A DNA stretch of 64,000 nt from Stenotrophomonas sp. (GTDB taxonomy: Bacteria; Pseudomonadota; Gammaproteobacteria; Xanthomonadales; Xanthomonadaceae), in assembly GCA_003248565.1 (NCBI GenBank), contig QFOV01000006.1, positions 16,288 through 80,287 on the forward strand, read 5' to 3'. Numbering within the stretch: position 1 is the first letter of the stretch; each line of letters starts with the position of its first letter. Shown here piece by piece: positions 25,504 through 36,700 of the stretch. The position numbers and the translations under genes are program-made. Under the pieces are notes generated by a model. It worked only from the letters and a program-made list of their open reading frames with translations. It was not told where the DNA came from and did not search any database.

Positions 25504-25686
25504 TTGTCCGGGCGGCACTTTCGTCGTCCGGACAACGGAGGGCCGAGCCGGTGCAAGCGTGGCGCGAACCAGTAACCGATAGCTCCTGGCAGGTTGGCCG
25601 GAGGACGGTTGGTGGTGCCACGGTGAGCGGCTTGGCTTTCCAATCCAGCAACGCCCCGTGCCGCCAGGCCGGGGCGTTCTTGTTTC
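25504..25686 (+). ncRNA. Candidate small RNA or attenuated leader upstream of the YdcH-like gene
   Basis: This 183-base stretch has no supported coding frame, follows an ECF-like promoter motif and ends with a strong intrinsic terminator located 18 bases before an in-frame Shine-Dalgarno for the next gene. That layout fits a free-standing sRNA or a leader whose terminator is conditionally read through. No known RNA family was recognised. Confidence 0.35.
25650..25686 (+). terminator. Rho-independent terminator upstream of the YdcH-like gene
   Basis: Nine-bp stem AACGCCCCG/CGGGGCGTT with an 11-base loop, followed by CTTGTTTCT. Confidence 0.75.
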
Positions 25687-25704
25687 TGCATGAAGGAGGT
25701 AGTC

Positions 25705-25923
25705 ATGTTCGAAGGGCAGCCGCAGAGTGAAATCGACGCATTGGCCAAGGCCAACCCGGAGTTCAAGCAGCTCTACCAACAGCACAAGAAGCTGAACAAG
25801 AAATGCATGGACGCGGAGCTGGGTGTGCTCCCGATTGATGGGGCAACCCTGGGACAGATGAAACGGGAAAAACTGCTGGCCAAGCAGAAGCTCCTGCGGA
25901 TTTACGAAAACAGCATCAACTGA
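25705..25923 (+). CDS. YdcH-family (DUF465) small protein
   Basis: 72-residue charged helical protein matching the YdcH/DUF465 pattern: ALAKANPEFKQLYQQHKKLNKK, then IDGATLGQMKREKLLAKQKLL. Family function is unknown; members are often made in stationary phase or under stress. The ATG at 25705 has AAGGAGGT ideally placed upstream and is preferred to the ATG at 25690. Confidence 0.9.
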   Translation: MFEGQPQSEIDALAKANPEFKQLYQQHKKLNKKCMDAELGVLPIDGATLGQMKREKLLAKQKLLRIYENSIN

Positions 25924-26103
25924 ACCTTCCCCACGCTGGACCGTTTATGTCGCGGACCGTGGCGGCCTCCTCGTCGGCCGTCATTGTCCGCGTCACTTGG
26001 CAGTGTGGTTCCGCTGCCTGAAGGGTCGGTTACCTGACTTTCGTGCACAACCATCGGATAATCATCGGTCCGGCCGCTGCGCGGCGCGATCTGAATCAAA
26101 CCG

Positions 26104-27474
<1,371 letters not shown>

Positions 27475-27484
27475 GCCCTGAGCG

Positions 27485-27504
27485 GCCCCCTCGCAAGAGG
27501 GGGC
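27485..27504 (+). repeat. Perfect 8-bp hairpin between cbs and the gamma-lyase gene
   Basis: GCCCCCTC, loop GCAA, GAGGGGGC. No T run follows, so it is more likely an mRNA processing or stability hairpin than a terminator. Confidence 0.55.
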
Positions 27505-27559
27505 AACGGTAGATTCAGACAGCACTGATAGAATTTCGCCCCTTTAGCTGGAAGCCATC

Positions 27560-28744
27560 ATGACGGATCAGCATTCACGCAGCCAGGACGGCGAGCGCGC
27601 CTTGTCGCTTGCCACCTTGGCCATCCACGGCGGGCAGTCGCCTGACCCCAGCACCGGCGCAGTAATGCCGCCGATCTACGCGACCTCGACCTATGCCCAG
27701 TCCAGCCCGGGCGAGCATCAGGGTTTTGAATACTCGCGCACCCACAACCCGACCCGCTTCGCCTACGAGCGCTGCGTGGCCTCGCTGGAAGGCGGTACCC
27801 GTGGCTTCGCCTTCGCCTCGGGCATGGCAGCCAGCTCCACCGTGATCGAGCTGCTGGATGCCGGCAGCCACGTGGTGGCGATGGACGACATCTACGGCGG
27901 CAGCTTCCGCCTGTTCGAGCGTGTGCGTCGCCGCACCGCCGCACTGGACTTCAGCTTTGTCGACCTGACAGACCCGGCCGCGTTCGAAGCCGCAATCACG
28001 CCCAAGACCAAGATGGTGTGGATCGAAACCCCGACCAACCCGATGTTGAAGATCGTCGACATCGCCGCGGTAGCTGCCATCGCCAAGCGACACGGCCTGA
28101 TCGTGGTGGTGGACAACACCTTCGCCTCGCCGATGCTGCAGCGCCCGCTGGAGCTGGGAGCGGACCTGGTGTTGCATTCGGCCACCAAGTACCTCAATGG
28201 TCACTCCGACATGGTTGGCGGCATGGTGGTGGTCGGCGACAACGCCGAGCTCGCCGAGCAGATGGCCTTCCTGCAGAACTCCATCGGTGGCGTACAGGGC
28301 CCGTTTGACAGCTTCCTCGCACTGCGCGGCCTGAAGACCTTGCCGCTGCGCATGAAAGCGCATTGCGCCAATGCGATGGAACTGGCCAAGTGGCTGGAAA
28401 CCCACCCGGCAGTGGAAAAGGTGATCTACCCGGGCCTGGCCTCGCACCCCCAGCACGAACTGGCAGGCAAGCAGATGGCCGGTTACGGCGGCATCGTCTC
28501 GATCGTGCTCAAGGGCGGCTTCGAGGCGGCCAAGCGTTTCTGCGAACGCACCGAGCTGTTCACCCTGGCCGAGTCGCTTGGCGGCGTGGAGAGCCTGGTC
28601 AACCACCCTGCTGTGATGACCCACGCCTCGATTCCGCTGGCTCGCCGCGAACAGCTGGGTATCAGCGATGCGCTGGTGCGGCTGAGTGTGGGCGTTGAGG
28701 ATGTCAGAGACTTGCTGGCTGATGTTGATCTTGCGCTGCGATGA
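27560..28744 (+). CDS. metB: Cystathionine gamma-lyase / gamma-synthase family PLP enzyme
   Basis: Cys/Met-metabolism PLP enzyme of 394 residues. PLP-Lys210 is in HSATKYLNGHSD; YSRTHNPTRFAYE, FASGMAASST and TPTNPMLKIVDI are family blocks. Pairing with cbs suggests cystathionine gamma-lyase activity (cystathionine to cysteine, 2-oxobutyrate and ammonia); the xanthomonad homologue is customarily named metB. It is the conserved left border of the LPS O-antigen locus in Xanthomonas, and the O-antigen genes start 124 bases downstream. Confidence 0.9.
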   Translation: MTDQHSRSQDGERALSLATLAIHGGQSPDPSTGAVMPPIYATSTYAQSSPGEHQGFEYSRTHNPTRFAYERCVASLEGGTRGFAFASGMAASSTVIELLDAGSHVVAMDDIYGGSFRLFERVRRRTAALDFSFVDLTDPAAFEAAITPKTKMVWIETPTNPMLKIVDIAAVAAIAKRHGLIVVVDNTFASPMLQRPLELGADLVLHSATKYLNGHSDMVGGMVVVGDNAELAEQMAFLQNSIGGVQGPFDSFLALRGLKTLPLRMKAHCANAMELAKWLETHPAVEKVIYPGLASHPQHELAGKQMAGYGGIVSIVLKGGFEAAKRFCERTELFTLAESLGGVESLVNHPAVMTHASIPLARREQLGISDALVRLSVGVEDVRDLLADVDLALR

Positions 28745-28868
28745 ACCACTTGGTGTTCGCAGAATTAAGCTAGGTTGATGGCTGCATCAAAATTGCGAAG
28801 CAAACGAGCGGTAGGGGGCGGTTGCTAGGTAAGCGTAAGTTGAATTGAAGTATCAGGAAGATGGATTC

Positions 28869-29693
28869 ATGACAAAAAAAGCAAGCGGGTCTTTGCTGAG
28901 TCTAGGTAAGACCTTGATAGATAATCGAGATCTCGTCACCGGTTTGGCGAGACGTGAAATAGAAAGTCGCTATCGTGGGGCGACGATGGGTGTTCTATGG
29001 GCGCTGCTGAATCCATTGATAATGCTGTCTGTATACACGTTCTTTTTCACCGAAGTGCTTAGGTCGAAATGGCAAGGGATCGAGCAGCAGTCCAGTCTCG
29101 ATTTTTCGCTGGTTTTGTTTCCTGGGTTGCTGGTATTTGCATTCTTCTCCGAATGCGTGGCCAGGGCTCCGACTTTGGTAACGGGTAATCAGAGCTACGT
29201 AAAAAAAATCGTATTCCCTCTACAGATATTGCCAGTTGTCAATCTGATAAGCGCTCTGTTTCATGTATTGATTGGCTTTGTGATATGGATTTTCTTCTTT
29301 CTTGTAATCAAGGGGACGTTGCATCCGACAGTTGCGCTGGTGGTGTTTCCGCTGATTCCGCTGGGCTTTCTCACACTCGGCTTCTGCTGGGTGCTCGCGG
29401 CGCTCGGTACGTATGTTCGGGACATTGCTCATATCGTTACGGGCTTGCTTGCGGCGTTGATTTTCCTCGCACCTATTTTCTATCCCATAACCGCACTCCC
29501 GGAGAAATATCGGGGCGCAATCATGCTTAATCCGATCAGTGTTGCGGTTGAACAAGTTCGTGCATTGCTTTATCACGGCACGATGATTGATTGGAATCAG
29601 TGGCTCATCTACCTTGGCGTATCGTTGCTGGTCGCGTGGTTTGGGCTTTGGGTTTTTCAGCGTGCGCGAGCCGGATTTGCCGATGTCCTCTGA
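28869..29693 (+). CDS. wzm: O-antigen ABC exporter, membrane subunit
   Basis: Inner-membrane permease that moves undecaprenyl-linked O-polysaccharide to the periplasm with Wzt. 274 residues, ABC-2 type, about six hydrophobic segments. Typical blocks are GLARREIESRYRGATMGVLW, FSECVARAPTLVTGNQSYVKK and FLAPIFYPITALPEKYR. The ATG at 28869 is preceded by AGGAAG; a TTG at 28845 in frame is less likely. Base use is more AT-rich than in the flanking metB gene. It overlaps wzt by 11 bases. Confidence 0.93.
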   Translation: MTKKASGSLLSLGKTLIDNRDLVTGLARREIESRYRGATMGVLWALLNPLIMLSVYTFFFTEVLRSKWQGIEQQSSLDFSLVLFPGLLVFAFFSECVARAPTLVTGNQSYVKKIVFPLQILPVVNLISALFHVLIGFVIWIFFFLVIKGTLHPTVALVVFPLIPLGFLTLGFCWVLAALGTYVRDIAHIVTGLLAALIFLAPIFYPITALPEKYRGAIMLNPISVAVEQVRALLYHGTMIDWNQWLIYLGVSLLVAWFGLWVFQRARAGFADVL

Positions 29694-31170
29694 CAATAAT
29701 ATTGCCATCCGAGTCGAAAACCTCGGAAAGTGCTACCAGATCTACCCCAAGCCGGCGACCCGGTTGAAGCAGGCTGCGGTAAATCGCGCTTGCGGATTGC
29801 TAGGTAAATCCGCGCCAAAATATTTTTCCGAATTCTGGGCTTTGAGGGATATTGGCTTCGAGGTCCCTAAAGGTGAGCCTTTTGGGGTGATCGGGCGCAA
29901 CGGGAGTGGGAAGAGTACCCTGCTGCAGTTGATAACCGGAGTGCTTACGCCAACCGAAGGTTCGGTAACGACGCATGGCCGAATCGCAGCGCTGCTGGAA
30001 TTGGGGTCGGGCTTCAATCCAGAATTCTCTGGACGCGAAAACATATATTTGAATGGAATGCTGCTTGGCCTGTCGAGGGCCGAGATTGATCTGCGATTTG
30101 ATAGCATCGCTGCTTTCGCAGACATCGGTGATCATCTCGAGCGCCCGATCAAGACTTATTCCAGCGGCATGTTGGTGCGGCTGGCGTTCGCGGTGCAGGT
30201 ACAGATAGATCCCGATATCCTGATCATTGATGAGGCTCTGGCCGTGGGCGATGCGCTTTTCCAGAAGCGTTGCTTTGCCAGAATCAATAGGCTGGCGGAC
30301 GACGGGGTTACCATACTTTTTGTTTCGCACGATCAGGAGACAGTCCGAACGGTTACTCGTCGGTCGCTGTTGCTGCATGAAGGCAAAGCGGTAGCCATGG
30401 GATCATCATCAGAGACGCTATTGGCTTACAGGCGCCTGATCAACAAGGAAGAATCCAAGTATTTTGCTTCCTTGGCTGAGCGGAAGATCGTGGTGGAGGG
30501 AGTTTCTCCCTCCGCCGATGATGTCAGCGCCGTCACGCCTGTAGTCGATGAGCGGGAGGTCGAGCAAGAAGACGTTGTGGCGTCAACCCATGGAAACGAG
30601 GATGTCATCGCCGATGAAGTAGGCAGTGCTGTTGCCGTGCAGCCGGGTGCAGATGCCGCTGGGGCTGGCGTCGAGTTCGATGATACGTCGTTCGGTGTGG
30701 GCCACGCGGTCGTGCAGAAGGTTTCTACCATCGATGAAACCGGCGAGCCGTGCGCAGTGTTCTATCCTGGCGAAAAGGTGAAAATCAAGATCGAATTCAA
30801 GCTGTTGGCCGATCTGTGCAACCTCAATGTTTCCTTGCGGATACGCAACAGGGAGGGGCTCAAGGTATATTCGTGGGGTACCCTTAACCAGGATATGCAG
30901 GTTGCTGCCGGCTTGCAGCAGATGCCGGTGTTTTGGCAGCGCAGTTTCCGAAACGGAGAGGAAGGCTCCGTCGAATTTGATTTTGTCTGCCCATTGGGGC
31001 CTGGCTTCTATGAGATCCAGGCTGCGGTTTCGCATGAAGGCCAGCCAGACTACTCCGAGCAAACATTGCTGCATTGGAAGGATGAGGCGGCTTTCTTTCA
31101 GGTGTTCATGGATCAGAAAACCTACCATTTTGGCGGGAGTTTCGATCTAAGGATGAGTGCTTCATGGTGA
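29683..31170 (+). CDS. wzt: O-antigen ABC exporter ATPase with C-terminal carbohydrate-binding domain
   Basis: ATPase of the O-polysaccharide exporter, 495 residues. The ABC domain (about 1-250) has GRNGSGKST, signature YSSGMLVRLAFA, Walker B DILIIDEALAVGD and switch His FVSHDQ. A low-complexity acidic linker (about 265-340) leads to a Wzt C-terminal domain (about 340-495; VGHAVVQKVSTIDETGEP, SLRIRNREGLKVYSWG). In E. coli O8/O9a this domain binds the modified non-reducing end and makes export depend on chain termination. The next gene encodes a methyltransferase, the expected terminator. The two overlap by 7 bases. Confidence 0.93.
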   Translation: MSSDNNIAIRVENLGKCYQIYPKPATRLKQAAVNRACGLLGKSAPKYFSEFWALRDIGFEVPKGEPFGVIGRNGSGKSTLLQLITGVLTPTEGSVTTHGRIAALLELGSGFNPEFSGRENIYLNGMLLGLSRAEIDLRFDSIAAFADIGDHLERPIKTYSSGMLVRLAFAVQVQIDPDILIIDEALAVGDALFQKRCFARINRLADDGVTILFVSHDQETVRTVTRRSLLLHEGKAVAMGSSSETLLAYRRLINKEESKYFASLAERKIVVEGVSPSADDVSAVTPVVDEREVEQEDVVASTHGNEDVIADEVGSAVAVQPGADAAGAGVEFDDTSFGVGHAVVQKVSTIDETGEPCAVFYPGEKVKIKIEFKLLADLCNLNVSLRIRNREGLKVYSWGTLNQDMQVAAGLQQMPVFWQRSFRNGEEGSVEFDFVCPLGPGFYEIQAAVSHEGQPDYSEQTLLHWKDEAAFFQVFMDQKTYHFGGSFDLRMSASW

Positions 31171-33641
31171 ACAGCCAACGCTTTGATGTTGATGATTTCG
31201 CCAAGAGCATCCGGGATGCTCTTGGGTTTGGTCGTTATCTGTGTCTTGGTAAGGAAGCAGACAAAATCTGCTCAAGTCTGCGCAGCAACTTGGTTGATGC
31301 GCAAACCGAGGAGGGCGCGCTTGCGCATCCGCATGCAGTGGTATTGGATCTGCGGAGTAATGCTGACGATCTATTGGCCCGGCTGCCTGAGATATTTGCC
31401 TGGCAGACACGTTATGTCGTTGTTGTGCACGACATTGTCAATGAGGCCGAATTTGCTTTGCGGGAACGGGACTCGCTTGAAAAGCAGGTAATCTCCGCAG
31501 GTTTTAGAAAGGCCAGCGCGTATTACGATATCAACCCTTATGCGTCGCTGAACGTAGCGAGTGGCTGCTTCATCGCTCCGTTCGAACGGGTGCCTGATTC
31601 CGCGCTCGCCAAGTACAACTTGGAAATTCTGGAAGAAGAGCGCCTGCTGCATACCGACATGCTGCGCGAGACCGGACGCCGAAGTGATGCTCACTGCGTA
31701 CGTTATCGTTATGCGGCGGAGCATATACGGCCTGGTGATCGGGTACTTGATGTGGCGTGTGGCTTGGGCTACGGCTCGCGCATGTTGTTTGAATCGTCGC
31801 TTGCGGCATCGGTGCACGGCATTGATCTGAGCGATTTTGGCGTGGCATACGCTGTTTCACATTACGGCATGGATGGATGTGTTCGATATACCGTTGGCGA
31901 TGCTGAGAACCTCAGCACAATTGCCGATGCCAGTATCGATTTTATCGCGGCCTTCGAGACAATCGAGCATGTGCCAAATCCCGAGATTTACCTGCAGGAA
32001 TTGAAGCGTGTCCTCGCCCCTGGTGGTCGCGTGATGCTGTGTGCGCCCAATGACTGGACCGATGAAACTGGCAAGGATCCAAATCCATTCCACCTTCACG
32101 TTTACACATGGGATAAGTTGAAGGCCGAGGTCAGTTCGTACTTCCTGTTGGAGAAGGCTTTCATACAGGTAGCGGGTGGTGCGATGAAGTGCCATTTTTC
32201 GCCGCGTTCATGGTTGGAAGTTGATCCTGTCGAGCCCAGTTACGCTGAAGCGGAGTGGATTGTATTTTTGGGGATGAAAGATCCTACGGAGCCAGGTGAA
32301 GCGGTTTTCAAGGAAACTGCCTGGCGGATTCCTACCTCATCGCGTTTCAATGTCTCTGCGTTCGCCCGTGATTACGCCAATCCTTGGCTTGTCAAAGCCA
32401 TGGTGGCGATAGGGCAGCGCTGTACCAATGCAGCGATACTTGACAGTTTTAGAAGGAAAGTCACTGCTGTTGCGCCAGCGCGTTCCGTGGATGCTGGAGC
32501 TGCACTTTGCGGTCAGATATACAGCTTTACGGAGCAGGCTGGCTATGCCGACCTGGATTCGCTCAGTAAGGCGGTCGTCGACTATCTCAGTATCAAGGGG
32601 CCGAATCCGCACCAACGTCGTTGGCAGGTATCGATCGCGTACGCTTATGGGTTTGCGAAATTCCTTGAAGGGGATGTCGATGGTGCCGAACACTACCTGC
32701 GTATCTGCTGCGAGATAGATCCGTTGCCTTATAGCCCGATACTTGGAAACAAGACCCTTGATGCGCTGTTTGTCAGGGCTGTGATATGCGTCGGGCGCGA
32801 AGACCTGCAAGGGGCGCGAACCTTGCTGCACAGATCTGTTGAACTGGTACGCCGTTGGTCAGCGGGCGGGGTGAGGAACTCGTGGCTGGGATCCTGGATG
32901 AACGTAGTGGGCCTTAGTAGCGCACCTTTGCCTTTTGGTCTCGCGGAAATGGCATTGCTTTTTGACAAAAGTGCCCGTTCAGCCTACATGCTATCAATCA
33001 TTGATTCTGCCAAGCAGCGCCCGGGAGCTTTTGCACGGGAAGCGCGTGGTTTCCTCGAGCGACAGGTGGATCACCTGAGGCGTGAACTGCGCGGCTCCGT
33101 AATTGCCAATGAACAGAAAACTTCCGAGGCGATTGGACTTATTGGCGATATGGAGCGCCTGCGGCAGCATTCTGATTCCCTTGGTGAAGAGCTGGTCGTG
33201 AGGAATCAGCGATCTGAAGAGCTTGCTGTGGAGGTGCTGCGGCAAGCAGATAGGTCGCAAGAGTTGGCGGATCAGGTGGTAGCGCTTGATAAGCATGCGC
33301 AGGAGATTGCGCAGGAATCGCAGTTTCAGTTGCGATCGCGTGACTCAATCATTGCCGATGTTACGTCACGTAATGCGGAGTTGGTGGATAAACTCGCTGT
33401 GCAGGCGACCAAGAGCGAGGAAAGGTTGCAGACCGTGGTCGCAGATCTGCGATGCGAGATTGAATCGCGTGACGAAATCATCGCGAAGTTGTCCGTGGTG
33501 GAGGAGCATTCACAGCGGCTGGCGGGGCAGATCCGGGAGCTTGATGAGCACGCCCAGCGGAACGCGCTTGAACTGGCTGCTGAAATTGAGTCGCGTGATC
33601 GCATCATTGCGGAACTCCTGGCCAAGTTGCAAGGTGGCTAG
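31164..33641 (+). CDS. Methyltransferase with long C-terminal coiled coil, candidate O-antigen chain terminator and length ruler
   Basis: 825 residues. The first ~130 look like a degenerate Rossmann or partial methyltransferase domain. About 165-370 is a class I SAM methyltransferase (VLDVACGLGYGSRML, ETIEHVPNPEIYLQELKRVL, GGRVMLCAPND). A mixed helical region follows (about 390-625). From about 630 to the end the sequence is charged and heptad-like. Within it LDKHAQE..SRDSIIADV (from nt 33285) and LDEHAQR..SRDRIIAEL (from nt 33540) repeat at exactly 85 codons, with a third SRDEIIAKL between. Domain order and the wzt neighbour match WbdD of E. coli O9a, which caps chains and measures length with its coil, but the WbdD kinase domain is not seen. 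Function is inferred from architecture. Confidence 0.8.
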   Translation: MVNSQRFDVDDFAKSIRDALGFGRYLCLGKEADKICSSLRSNLVDAQTEEGALAHPHAVVLDLRSNADDLLARLPEIFAWQTRYVVVVHDIVNEAEFALRERDSLEKQVISAGFRKASAYYDINPYASLNVASGCFIAPFERVPDSALAKYNLEILEEERLLHTDMLRETGRRSDAHCVRYRYAAEHIRPGDRVLDVACGLGYGSRMLFESSLAASVHGIDLSDFGVAYAVSHYGMDGCVRYTVGDAENLSTIADASIDFIAAFETIEHVPNPEIYLQELKRVLAPGGRVMLCAPNDWTDETGKDPNPFHLHVYTWDKLKAEVSSYFLLEKAFIQVAGGAMKCHFSPRSWLEVDPVEPSYAEAEWIVFLGMKDPTEPGEAVFKETAWRIPTSSRFNVSAFARDYANPWLVKAMVAIGQRCTNAAILDSFRRKVTAVAPARSVDAGAALCGQIYSFTEQAGYADLDSLSKAVVDYLSIKGPNPHQRRWQVSIAYAYGFAKFLEGDVDGAEHYLRICCEIDPLPYSPILGNKTLDALFVRAVICVGREDLQGARTLLHRSVELVRRWSAGGVRNSWLGSWMNVVGLSSAPLPFGLAEMALLFDKSARSAYMLSIIDSAKQRPGAFAREARGFLERQVDHLRRELRGSVIANEQKTSEAIGLIGDMERLRQHSDSLGEELVVRNQRSEELAVEVLRQADRSQELADQVVALDKHAQEIAQESQFQLRSRDSIIADVTSRNAELVDKLAVQATKSEERLQTVVADLRCEIESRDEIIAKLSVVEEHSQRLAGQIRELDEHAQRNALELAAEIESRDRIIAELLAKLQGG

Positions 33642-33720
33642 GTATGAGCGTCGGTAGTGTTATTCGAGCTGATTTTAAGTGTTGCATTGTTTATGCTGAG
33701 ATGGAACTACAGGGGGTAAA

Positions 33721-36700
33721 GTGATAGGAATCGTGATGGTGACTTACAACGCCGCTGATGCAGCGATTGTAACGTTACGCAGCTTGGTCAAGGCCAAAAA
33801 CAGCAGCGATTACAAACTTGTGATCGTGGATAATGCATCGACTCCGGTGGAGCGCGATAGGATTCGCAAGCATGTCGAGTCCTGTGACGCCTTCGAGCAG
33901 GGGCAATGGCGGTTCATCCAGAGTGAGCGAAACCTCGGCTTCAGTGGCGGCAATAACGTTGGCATCAAGGCACTGTTGGAAGATGCCAGCGTTAGTCAAT
34001 TTTGTCTGCTGAACAGCGACGTCATAGTTACTGACGGATGGATTGATCGTCAGTTGGCGCACGATTTCGATGCGATCAGCGCGGTCACCAATCGCGCGGA
34101 TAGCGAGCAGTGTGTTCCGGATCTGCAGCGTTTGGAGCTGAGCGAAGTCGCTGCCTCTGATGGCGCCTTTGAGCGTGCCTACCAGCTGGTAAAAGAGCAG
34201 GCAGAGCAGAGGTTCGTTGAGTTCAACGGCAGTCTGCAGGAATGCGATGTAACTTTTTTCTGTGTATTCATCAAGCGGGCGGTGCTTGAGGATGTGGGTC
34301 TGCTCGACGAGACCTTCTTCCCGGGTGGTTTTGAAGACGACGACTATTGTCTACGCCTGCGTGCGAAGGGATACAGCATAGGTTTGGCGCGCGACGTCTA
34401 CATTCATCATTTTGGATCGGCTTCTTTCGGGAAGCTTGACTACAGCTATTTTGCCGGCCGCGCGAAGGAGAACCTTCGCTATCTCCAGGCCAAACATGGA
34501 ATTGTCTGGAAGCGCCGTCCCGAAAAATTGTTGGTCTCGTTCCTGGCGGATCTCCGCCACGCCTATCAAGGCTCGAGCGGACGTATCAGTAAACAGCAGA
34601 CGCAGTTGTTGGATCTGCACCTGCTGACACTCGATGGCATAGTTAGACACCATGCCATCGAATTCAGGAATCTGAGGGGCGAGTTTCAGCATTCCGGTAA
34701 GCGATCACGCCGAGTCTCGCAGGCTATCGAGCGCGCCGAGGCGTCTCCTTCCTTCGCTGAGGGGTGGGCGGCTTTTCATTCTGAAGTGAGCGAATTGCTT
34801 TCAGGTAAGGAGGCCGGAGTTGGGCAGATCGAATTGCTGCTTGACAGCGGGGCGCTGTTGGCTGACCAAGTGTGGAACGCGGTAGATGCCAACTTCAGTA
34901 TCAATTCGTTGTTGCGCGGCAGCTCTACCGGCGCTGTTCAGGCGGCGCACAGTGCTACAGAGTGGGTACAGGAGGAGTGGTCCAAACGTTCTGGTTTGCG
35001 TAAAGCGATATGGGGTGCTGCCAAGGGAATCCAGTCGCTGCTTCGTTTCCGCGGGACAGTCTTTTTTGGCGGATACTTCTATCCGGAGCGCGAGAAGGAT
35101 GGTTATTTCCAGCGAATTCAGATGGTCGATCGTTTGGTGTCCGATGGCTGGCGCCTCTACGTAGAGACGGCAGATCTTGTTGGGCGAACGTCGGTTATCG
35201 ATCGGCCGCAGCCGAAGGTGATTGTCATTCGCTTGATCGGCGGGCGCGCGAAGAAGGCTGTGCTTTGGGCAGCGGTTATCGCCTTTGTTCTTCGTTCTCG
35301 CAAAATATATTTCCACAGTGTGCTGAGAATGCCCGATCTTGGCTTTGCCAAGTTGATGCGCTTGCCGTTTGTGAAGTCAGTGGTGGACATCCACGGGGTG
35401 GTGCCGGAAGAGTTCCGGATGCATGATGATTACTATAATGCAGTCAAGTACGAGCGTCTTGAGGAGTATGCGTTTGCTCATGCTGGGCGAGTCGTAGTTG
35501 TGTCGGGTGTCATGCAGGAGTATCTGAAAAACAAATATCGTGACCTGCGGGCGCCGGTCTTCGTAAAGTTCCCGATGTTCCCGAGTTTTGTCCCTTATCT
35601 CGGGCGTAAGGACAACCCCAAGCCTGTTGCCGTGTATGCCGGCGGCTTGCATAAATGGCAGCAGCCCGAGAAGACCCTGCGTAGCATGATTGCGAGCGCG
35701 GATGCATGCACCAGCTATTTTCTTTCTCCGGATCCTGAGGGTGCCGCGGAGATCGCATCTGAAATCGATCCGGATCATCGGGTTGTCTTTGATTCCATGA
35801 GTCACGAATCATTGATGAAGTTCTATCGACGATGTGACTTCGGCTATATCCTGCGCGAAGATTCAGTTGTCAACAATGTCGCCTGTCCAACCAAGATCGT
35901 GGAGTATCTGGCCAACGGAATCGTGCCGATCATCGACTCGGATCAGATCGGTGACTTCTCAGCGATGGGTATGCGCTCGGTAAGTGTGGAGGATTTCAAA
36001 GCAGGAATTCTTCCCGATGGTGACCAAATCGCGAAAATGGCTCAGTTCAATTTCGGCGTGTATCAGCGGATAAAGGCATTGCGCGACCGTGGTGCGGGCG
36101 AGTTGTCGAGCTACCTGCTGGATATGGATCATGCCAATCCCTCGCTAGCGGATTCGGTGGACGGTGATACCGACGTTCTTGTGCAGGTTGGAAACTTTGA
36201 GGCGGGGGGACTCGAGAACGTCGTGCTGGAGCTCAATGAGTTCCTCCGAAGCTGTGGAATGAGGCTCACCTTGTTGGTGCTGGGGACACAAGGTCCTGCC
36301 GCTAAGCGAGCGCGTGAGTTGGGTCAGCGTTTGATCGGGATCGACTATTCGGCCGCGGCTTATCGAGAAGTTCTTCAGAAGCTGAAACCAAAGGTTGTCA
36401 TTTCCCACTACTCAATCGAGGGCAGCGAGATATGTCAGGAACAGGACGTTCCGCTTATTCAGGTTATCCACAATATATACATGTGGCTCGCTGGTGAGGA
36501 GTTGACCAAGTTCAAGGAGGCTGCGGCGCGAACGCACAAGTTTGTGGCTGTCTCCGATGCGGTCAAGAATTACTCGGTGCAGCGTCTTGGCGTCGATGCG
36601 GATTTGTGCGAAGTTATCAATAACGGTATTGATGTTTCGCGTTTCGTCGAGTTTGACAGGCTTTCAGCGAGGAACAGGCTGCGTCATAAATACGGGATAG

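Noticed and set aside
31164..33641. Coiled-coil protein considered as an SMC-like or phage tail protein
   Set aside because: It has a clear methyltransferase motif and sits in an ABC-dependent O-antigen operon, overlapping wzt.
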